The notes beneath the pieces are model-generated. The model did not search any database, was not told where the DNA came from, and saw only the letters and a list, made by a program, of their open reading frames with translations. A stretch of DNA of 25,850 nucleotides. It comes from a virus. Positions 20,500 through 25,850 of this stretch are shown here, in pieces (positions within the stretch are counted from its first letter, which is position 1; each line of letters begins with the position of its first letter). Position numbers and translations under genes: made by a program. The DNA lies in IMG/VR virus record IMGVR_UViG_3300008120_000817, positions 1 through 25,850 of that record; one strand, given 5' to 3'.

Positions 20500-21432
20500 A
20501 TGGCAACTACCCAACAAGTCGTAACCAGTCAATTACCTACCGCGTTTGAGGAGTTTTATAAGACCGGTGCCCAAGGCGTCCCCGGCCTAATCCCGCAGGC
20601 GTTTAAACTCTACGGAGCAGGTTCTCCTGCCGAGTATCAAGCCAATATCAAAGGCCCCCTAGAAGCGGCTAACCTCTATACCGGAGCACAGCGAGTAGCG
20701 GGTCTAACCCCCGGACAACAACAGGTAGGCGCACAACTCTCTGCTATGCAGACCCCCGGGCAGTTTGCTATGGGGACTGGCGCTCTTGGCTCAGGCTATG
20801 CAGCAGCCACCGGGCTTCCAAGTATGTTAGATCAAGGGGTGATGCAGCAATATATGTCCCCCTATGCACAGGGCGTGATTGACGTTCAGAAACAGCAAGC
20901 CCTAACAGATGCCCAGAAAGCCCAGTTAGCCACTAACTTAGGAGCAGCCCGTCAAGGTACTTATGGCGGAGCACGGCAACTGCTTGCCACCACAGAACGT
21001 GAGCGCAACCTCCAGAACCAACTCGGTGACATCCAAGCCAAGGGACTTCAGGCCGCATACGAGGCCGGTCAAAAAGGACTGGAAGCAGAGCGTACTGCTC
21101 GTCTGCAACAGGCACAAACTTACGGCACACTAGGCCAGCAGTTTGGTCAGTTAGGCGCAGTACAGCAGACAGCAGACATTGACCGTCTCAAGACCCTCGG
21201 AGCCTATGGTGACTACGAGCGTGCATTGGCACAACAGAAGACAGATATTGACTATCAGAACCTCTTAGAGCGCATCCAGTATCCTGAGCAGCAACTGGAT
21301 AAACTGAGCGGCTTTATCCGTGGTATCCCAATGACAGACAGGACGATGCAGACAACCGCCCCACCGCCTTCATTTGCAAGTCAGTTGGCCGGTCTTGGAA
21401 TTGCCGGTCTTGGCGCTTTCATGAATAAGTAA
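20500..21432 (+). CDS. Internal/ejection-type virion protein (helical, probable)
   Basis: The product is 310 residues and mostly helical, rich in Ala, Gln, Gly and Leu. It contains MLDQGVMQQYMSPYAQGVID, then VQKQQALTDAQKAQLATNLG, AARQGTYGGARQLLATTERE and a Gln/Leu-rich amphipathic stretch (LQAAYEAGQKGLEAERTARL, then QQAQTYGTLGQQFGQLGAVQ). The YMSPY-Q-V-DV ... A---GA-GG-R motif is known to me from uncharacterised phage proteins beside internal virion genes. The C-terminus (LAGLGIAGLGAFMNK) is a short hydrophobic helix. With its neighbours it probably belongs to a set of proteins ejected to build a channel across the cell envelope, by analogy to P22 gp7/gp16/gp20. This is inference. Confidence 0.65.
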   Translation: MATTQQVVTSQLPTAFEEFYKTGAQGVPGLIPQAFKLYGAGSPAEYQANIKGPLEAANLYTGAQRVAGLTPGQQQVGAQLSAMQTPGQFAMGTGALGSGYAAATGLPSMLDQGVMQQYMSPYAQGVIDVQKQQALTDAQKAQLATNLGAARQGTYGGARQLLATTERERNLQNQLGDIQAKGLQAAYEAGQKGLEAERTARLQQAQTYGTLGQQFGQLGAVQQTADIDRLKTLGAYGDYERALAQQKTDIDYQNLLERIQYPEQQLDKLSGFIRGIPMTDRTMQTTAPPPSFASQLAGLGIAGLGAFMNK

Positions 21433-21444
21433 GGGATAACTAAT

Positions 21445-22677
21445 ATGGCAATGGGAATACTTCAAGCCCTCAAACTTCAAGAGGGGCCAATCGAGTCATT
21501 AGCACAGTTACCTCAACAGCAACTGATTGCTATGTCCCAGCAGGGGCGTATCCCGGCTGATGTCCTACCGATCATTCTGAATGAGAAAGCCCAGATGGCT
21601 CAGGCCGCTGCCAATATGCAGGCTATGCAACAGCCCATGCAGCCCTCAGTGATAGAACAGGCTATGGCTATCAATGCCCAAGCAGAAGCGCCTCAGATGC
21701 AACCCCAGATGATGGAGCCTCCTACAGATGCAGGAGTGGCCTCATTGCCAGTACCTGAAGAAATGTACAGTGAGGGCTATGCAGGAGGTGGAATCGTGGC
21801 GTTTGATGAAGGTGGGTTGGCTGGAACTTTTGATATGTTCATGCCTGAAACCCAGTATGTCCCAGTTGACCGTGACCTAAGCCGTGATTTCAAAGATACA
21901 GATACGGGAGTTAGCCTGCCACAGGTTGCCGCTCCTGCTGCACCCCGACCCGCTGCGCCACGCCCCGCTGCCAAACCCGAACCCGGCATAGCAGCAATTC
22001 CGGCCAAAGAAAGTATGCTTGATCGGCGTAGACGTATGCTTGAGCAGATGGGTGTAACAGACACGACCGAAGAAGAACTTGCCGCCTTAGAAAAAAACAA
22101 GGGCAAACTTGCTGATGATAAGTTTGACGCCTTGAGAATGTCATTGATCCGGGCTGGTCTTGGTATGGCTGCTGGTACGTCCCCTTATGCTCTTAGCAAC
22201 ATAGCCAAGGGTGGATTAGAAGGCTTTGAGTCTTACGAGCAGTCCATCAAACAGATCAAGGCTGAAGAGAAAGAGTACGGGAAACTTGCACGGGATCTGC
22301 GTAAAGAGGCTAATGCGCTCAAGCGTAGTGACGTTGATAAGGCTCTTGCCCTTGAGAATCAGGCAGAACTTCTGGATCTTGAGAAAGAGAAACTTAAGTA
22401 CACCCGTCAGACTGCGCTTAAGCCCAGCACATTCCAAGAGCAATTAACTGCTCTTACTGGCGGAAGCAAAGACCCGAAGGTTATTAAAGAGGCGACACGC
22501 ACTATCCTTGGCACAAGCAAGACTGGTGAACTGACAATTGAAGACGCATTAAAGATTGTTAAAGATCGTACTAAAAATATAAACGCCACCCCTGAACAAC
22601 TAATGACTCAGGCAAAAGAATTAATGTCCTCTCAAGGCGGAGCGGTTCCGGGCGTAAAATTCCTTGGCGTGAGATAA
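21445..22677 (+). CDS. Internal virion-type protein with 'AGGGIVAFDEGG' motif
   Basis: The product is 410 residues. Residues 1-60 are helical (ILQALKLQEGPIESLAQLPQ, then QQLIAMSQQGRIPADVLPII and LNEKAQMAQAAA). A Gln/Met/Pro-rich linker leads to EMYSEGYAGGGIVAFDEGGL at residues about 107-126, a motif I know from large phage virion proteins. A Pro/Ala linker and a charged coiled-coil region (about 185-320; SYEQSIKQIKAEEKEYGKLA, then RDLRKEANALKRSDVDKALA) follow. No catalytic motif is seen. The shared G-G-I-x-x-[FL] segment links it with the preceding 538-residue protein (GGIASLAKGG), pointing to a common structural role. Confidence 0.65.
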   Translation: MAMGILQALKLQEGPIESLAQLPQQQLIAMSQQGRIPADVLPIILNEKAQMAQAAANMQAMQQPMQPSVIEQAMAINAQAEAPQMQPQMMEPPTDAGVASLPVPEEMYSEGYAGGGIVAFDEGGLAGTFDMFMPETQYVPVDRDLSRDFKDTDTGVSLPQVAAPAAPRPAAPRPAAKPEPGIAAIPAKESMLDRRRRMLEQMGVTDTTEEELAALEKNKGKLADDKFDALRMSLIRAGLGMAAGTSPYALSNIAKGGLEGFESYEQSIKQIKAEEKEYGKLARDLRKEANALKRSDVDKALALENQAELLDLEKEKLKYTRQTALKPSTFQEQLTALTGGSKDPKVIKEATRTILGTSKTGELTIEDALKIVKDRTKNINATPEQLMTQAKELMSSQGGAVPGVKFLGVR

Positions 22678-22684
22678 GGCACTT

Positions 22685-25600
22685 ATGCCTATCGCATCGT
22701 TTCAGTTACCTGACGGGAAGATTGCGGACTTCGAAGTTCCTGAGGGGATGTCTCAGGAAGAGATTGAGCAGGCGGTTGGCCCAGAGTTACGCAGGCTTGT
22801 TGCTCCTCCGGCTCCTCCAAAGCCAGAAGAGTCTGGGTTCCTGCGTCAGGCAGCAGATATACCTGTAACTGTTGCCAAGGGTGCAGCCTCTGGTGTTCGT
22901 GCGATTGCGGATATATTTGGCGCAAACAATCCTGTATCTCGTGGGATCAGGGGCGCTGAGGATTACCTAGACTCCCTCCTATCGGCTGAGGCCAGAAACG
23001 ATCAGCAAGAAATTGCTCGGATCATGAAAGAGGCCGAGGATAAGGGTATCGCTGCCGAGGTTACTGCTGCCGCTAAGGCTTTTGCTTCGGCCCCGGTAGA
23101 CTTTTTGGCACAGGCTTTGGGTAGTGCCGCACCTGCTGTGGCAGGAGGTCTATATGCCAAACTTTTAAAACTTGGTGCCGTTGGAGTTGGGGCAGTTACC
23201 ACCGGAATTGGTGGTGCAACAGGCGCAGGTATCGTCAAGGGATCTATCTATGATGCCGTCAAGGGCGCCCTGACTGAAGCAGGAGAATCCCCTGAGGTAG
23301 CAGAGGCTAGAGCGCAGGCAGCGCAGTCTTATGGCGGAGAGAACTGGGGTCAGATATTGACAGGCACAGCTCTTGGTGGACTAGCAGGCCGTACCGGTGT
23401 TGAGAAACTTCTCTTAAATAGATTTGGTAAGGCAGAGGTTGCCGAACAAGCTGCTAAGGGTGTAGGTAGACGGGCTGTTGAGGGTGCCGTAACCGAAGCG
23501 GTTCCTGAGATGGCTCAGGCCGGTCAAGAACAGTTAGCACAGAACGTCGCTCTTCAAAGAGAAGGGTTTGATGTATCGACGTTACGTGGCGTTGCCGGTG
23601 CTGCGACCTTAGAAGGTTTGGCTGGTGGCGCACTTGGTGCTGGATTGGGAGCCCTACCTAGTGGTGCCCAGGCTGAGCCTACAGTTACTCCTACCCCGCC
23701 TGTTGAAGAGCCTAAAACTGTATCTACAAATATTTATGATGTTGTTGACTTCGATGGCAATCAGACCAAGGTTGCGGTCACTGAGGATGATTTAGGAAAT
23801 ATTGTTGCTAAGGATGTAAACGGGGAAGAAGTAGACTTAACAAATGTGATAAGTAGCGGTGTATCAATTCAGGATGCCGTCAAAAAGACGTTCTCTCCTG
23901 ACGACGCTCCTGATCCGGTCTTGTCTACAGAACCTCCTGTTGAGAGCATTCCTGAGACCGAACTAACTTCTGAACAAGAGTTAGAAACAGAACCATTTAC
24001 GCCTCCCGTATCTAGGGAGCCTATTCCTCAACCCGCCCCTCAACCCATTCCTCAGCCTACCCCTCAGCCAACTTCTATTCCTGAGGCAACCATCGAGGAC
24101 GAGCCAGCCACTGAAGAGCCTCGTATTGAATTGCCACCGGTTGAAAAACCTGCCGCTCCAGTTACAAATCTGAATGAAATACAGACTGGCCAACCGTTTA
24201 CTTTTGAAGGATTCCGTGGAGAAGGAAAGCCCAAGGAAGAGGTTTATACAGGCGCTCGTATCGCGGTTGGCGGCGAAGGAAGATACATTGCTGATACAGA
24301 GGAAAGCGCTAAAAACTACGGGGATCAAGTAGCTCGTGAAACAGTAACCTTAAACAACCCGCTAGTTATTCGTAATGATGATGAGTGGAGGACACTGACT
24401 CGTCAGGCAGGTTGGCGGTTTCCTAATCCGTTTGGCCTTGAAGAGCCTGTTGTTAAAAGGATGACAGAATCGCTTTCTACTTTGGTTAAGGGTCAAGGAT
24501 ATGACGGGTTAGTCATTGACATGGATCCACGAGGGGACATGGCCAAGACCCTGTACAACGTCTTTGGTCACCCACAGGTTATCTCTTATGCCCCAGCCAA
24601 ACCATCCAAGGAAGTTGCGGCCGCCCCATCATCTGCCGCTAAGAAGACATCTGACTTCATTGATGCCGAAGTCGAGGCTCTAGGTCCACCTCCTGCCGGT
24701 GAAGATCCTAAGCAGTCTATTGCTCGTCGTATTCAGGAAACCAAGAACGCTTGGAGGAAGTATCAAAAATTTGCCAAGGAATTGGCACCTCAAGAGAAGT
24801 TCAATGAGGCTCAGTTCAAGATGGTCTTTGATCGTAGACGCCGTGCCTACGAAGAAAAGGTTGGAACAAGGACTGCCGCCCCTGTTGCGCCCAAGGCTCC
24901 CAAGGCTCCTAAAGTAACTCCTGCCCCAACCGTAACTCCTACAGAACCAAGCGAAGCAGAATTGGCTGGCCGTATTCAAGCCAACCCTCAGGAGCGTGCT
25001 GTTGCTAACACACTAGCAGAGGAAATGCTAGGTGAAGTGGTTTGGCAAAACGGTAAGACTGCCATGTTGCGTGTTGCCGACCCCAAGTACGGGAAGATGC
25101 GGTACATCGTGACAGTTGGTCGAAAGAAAACAGCAGCCGATGTTCGTGAATATATTGGCAACATAGTTGACTTTAATCTTCTTTCCGAGCTTAGGGTTTT
25201 GGCAGATCAATTTGAGTCTGATGCACGAACCAAACACAACGCCAATCCCTATGTGAAGTTTAGCCAAGGGATTTCCGTATCTGATGATATAGATCCAAGG
25301 ATTGAAGGCATACTCAAGGGGTGGAGAAAAGAGCTTGGCATGGGCGCCAAGATCCACATTACCACTCTTGATGCCGTCAAGAGAAACCGTAATAAGTACA
25401 CTGGTCCACACCGAAGCATTATTGGCGGAGCGTTAAATCCTGATGCCCAGGGTTATATGCAGAAGTGGGACGATGGCAATTACTACATCGTCTTCACCAA
25501 GTCCACTAGCCCCACACGGATACTAGAGACAATTGCTCATGAGTTAGGCCACATTCACCAGCGTGATATGTTTGAGAATGCCGATCCTGCGCTCAAGCGT

Positions 25601-25850
25601 GAGGTAATGGCTGCGTATAACCGGTGGTTAGTTAAGAATAAACCCAAGAATGTCAAAGACTTCCTGCATTCTTTGCGTGCAAAAACAGCGGCGCAAGTTG
25701 CAACCGCAAAGGTTTCAGAATCAGGTTTAGCAAAACCGTCTTCGGTACTTAATCCGTATTGGAGATCATTTAGTGAATGGTATGCCGATCAAGTTTCTCG
25801 ATGGGCAGTCTCTAATGACAAACCGGTCGGGATTGTTGAACAGTTCTTCG
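22685..25850 (+). CDS. Giant polyvalent-type virion protein: ADP-ribosyltransferase-like and zincin metallopeptidase regions (3'-truncated)
   Basis: The frame is open for 1055 codons to the window edge. The N-terminus MPIASFQLPDGKIADFEVPE, then GMSQEEIEQAVGPEL, is typical of large virion proteins. Small-residue hydrophobic stretches (about 145-190 and 300-325) suit membrane or channel interaction. A Pro-rich linker (about 330-495) leads to an ART-like region (about 512-633): YTGARIAV, IADTEESAKNYGDQV, GYDGLVIDM (Tyr606-Asp607-Gly608) and FGHPQVISYAP. A Lys/Arg-rich helical part (about 676-728) follows. Near the end TIAHELGHIHQ holds HExxH (His952, Glu953, His956), with EWYAD supplying Glu1031 as probable third zinc ligand. 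This matches polyvalent proteins injected with phage DNA. The substrate and partners are unknown. Confidence 0.72.
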   Translation, partial: MPIASFQLPDGKIADFEVPEGMSQEEIEQAVGPELRRLVAPPAPPKPEESGFLRQAADIPVTVAKGAASGVRAIADIFGANNPVSRGIRGAEDYLDSLLSAEARNDQQEIARIMKEAEDKGIAAEVTAAAKAFASAPVDFLAQALGSAAPAVAGGLYAKLLKLGAVGVGAVTTGIGGATGAGIVKGSIYDAVKGALTEAGESPEVAEARAQAAQSYGGENWGQILTGTALGGLAGRTGVEKLLLNRFGKAEVAEQAAKGVGRRAVEGAVTEAVPEMAQAGQEQLAQNVALQREGFDVSTLRGVAGAATLEGLAGGALGAGLGALPSGAQAEPTVTPTPPVEEPKTVSTNIYDVVDFDGNQTKVAVTEDDLGNIVAKDVNGEEVDLTNVISSGVSIQDAVKKTFSPDDAPDPVLSTEPPVESIPETELTSEQELETEPFTPPVSREPIPQPAPQPIPQPTPQPTSIPEATIEDEPATEEPRIELPPVEKPAAPVTNLNEIQTGQPFTFEGFRGEGKPKEEVYTGARIAVGGEGRYIADTEESAKNYGDQVARETVTLNNPLVIRNDDEWRTLTRQAGWRFPNPFGLEEPVVKRMTESLSTLVKGQGYDGLVIDMDPRGDMAKTLYNVFGHPQVISYAPAKPSKEVAAAPSSAAKKTSDFIDAEVEALGPPPAGEDPKQSIARRIQETKNAWRKYQKFAKELAPQEKFNEAQFKMVFDRRRRAYEEKVGTRTAAPVAPKAPKAPKVTPAPTVTPTEPSEAELAGRIQANPQERAVANTLAEEMLGEVVWQNGKTAMLRVADPKYGKMRYIVTVGRKKTAADVREYIGNIVDFNLLSELRVLADQFESDARTKHNANPYVKFSQGISVSDDIDPRIEGILKGWRKELGMGAKIHITTLDAVKRNRNKYTGPHRSIIGGALNPDAQGYMQKWDDGNYYIVFTKSTSPTRILETIAHELGHIHQRDMFENADPALKREVMAAYNRWLVKNKPKNVKDFLHSLRAKTAAQVATAKVSESGLAKPSSVLNPYWRSFSEWYADQVSRWAVSNDKPVGIVEQFF

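Noticed and set aside
25028-25411. 127-codon antisense frame near the right end
   Set aside because: It lies fully inside the long polyvalent-type frame, and no ribosome-binding site or motif supports it.
1-25850. tRNA genes, integrase, repressor, transposase or origin
   Set aside because: I looked for cloverleaf-type sequences, tyrosine or serine recombinase motifs and DDE-type motifs and found none that I could support.

Overview
The window is a piece of a tailed double-stranded DNA phage genome (Caudoviricetes). It covers the structural and lysis module, and all genes I can support lie on the + strand. Two putative head-tail adaptors near the capsid gene, a lysis cassette inside the tail genes and a run of virion-type proteins at the right end suggest a podovirus-like phage. 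I cannot name a host. Several small proteins resemble, from memory, those of uncultured aquatic phages of proteobacteria. I found no integrase, repressor, tRNA, transposon or CRISPR array. Terminase, portal and replication genes must lie outside the window.

Layout. (1) 2-193 is the C-terminal end of a probable major capsid protein, followed by a strong intrinsic terminator (200-236) and a long inverted repeat (258-300). (2) 325-3043 holds three small beta-rich structural proteins, then a cluster of very short lysine/glycine-rich proteins with a small coiled-coil membrane protein among them. (3) 3044-5058 is a connector block: a gp4-like protein, a cysteine-motif protein, an SU10-type adaptor and a small conserved protein. 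(4) 5061-12554 encodes tail and surface proteins: a Trp-Gly protein with a repeat of about 22 residues, a conserved tail protein, and two paralogous glycine-rich proteins built from six copies of one module. (5) 12569-13832 holds small tail-associated proteins and a 2OG-Fe(II) oxygenase-like enzyme. (6) 13834-15479 is the lysis region: a zinc-ribbon protein, a probable 19-residue membrane peptide, a tail-anchored coiled-coil protein with a TTG start, a three-TM-type holin and an M15 peptidase endolysin. (7) 15480-18769 carries two large structural proteins. (8) From 18777, beginning with a perfect 72-bp tandem duplication, come three probable internal or ejected virion proteins. The last gene is a giant protein, cut by the window end, with an ADP-ribosyltransferase-like region and a zincin metallopeptidase motif. 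It fits the 'polyvalent protein' class thought to enter the cell with phage DNA.

Genes overlap (ATGA, TAATG) or are separated by a few bases, and no terminator is evident after the one at 200-236. The block therefore looks like one long late transcription unit. The terminator directly behind the capsid gene recalls the T7 arrangement, where read-through sets capsid versus tail expression. The most unusual items are the polyvalent protein, the 72-bp duplication at the start of gene 18873, the modular glycine-rich pair, the mosaic-looking endolysin and the 19-residue hydrophobic frame in the lysis region.
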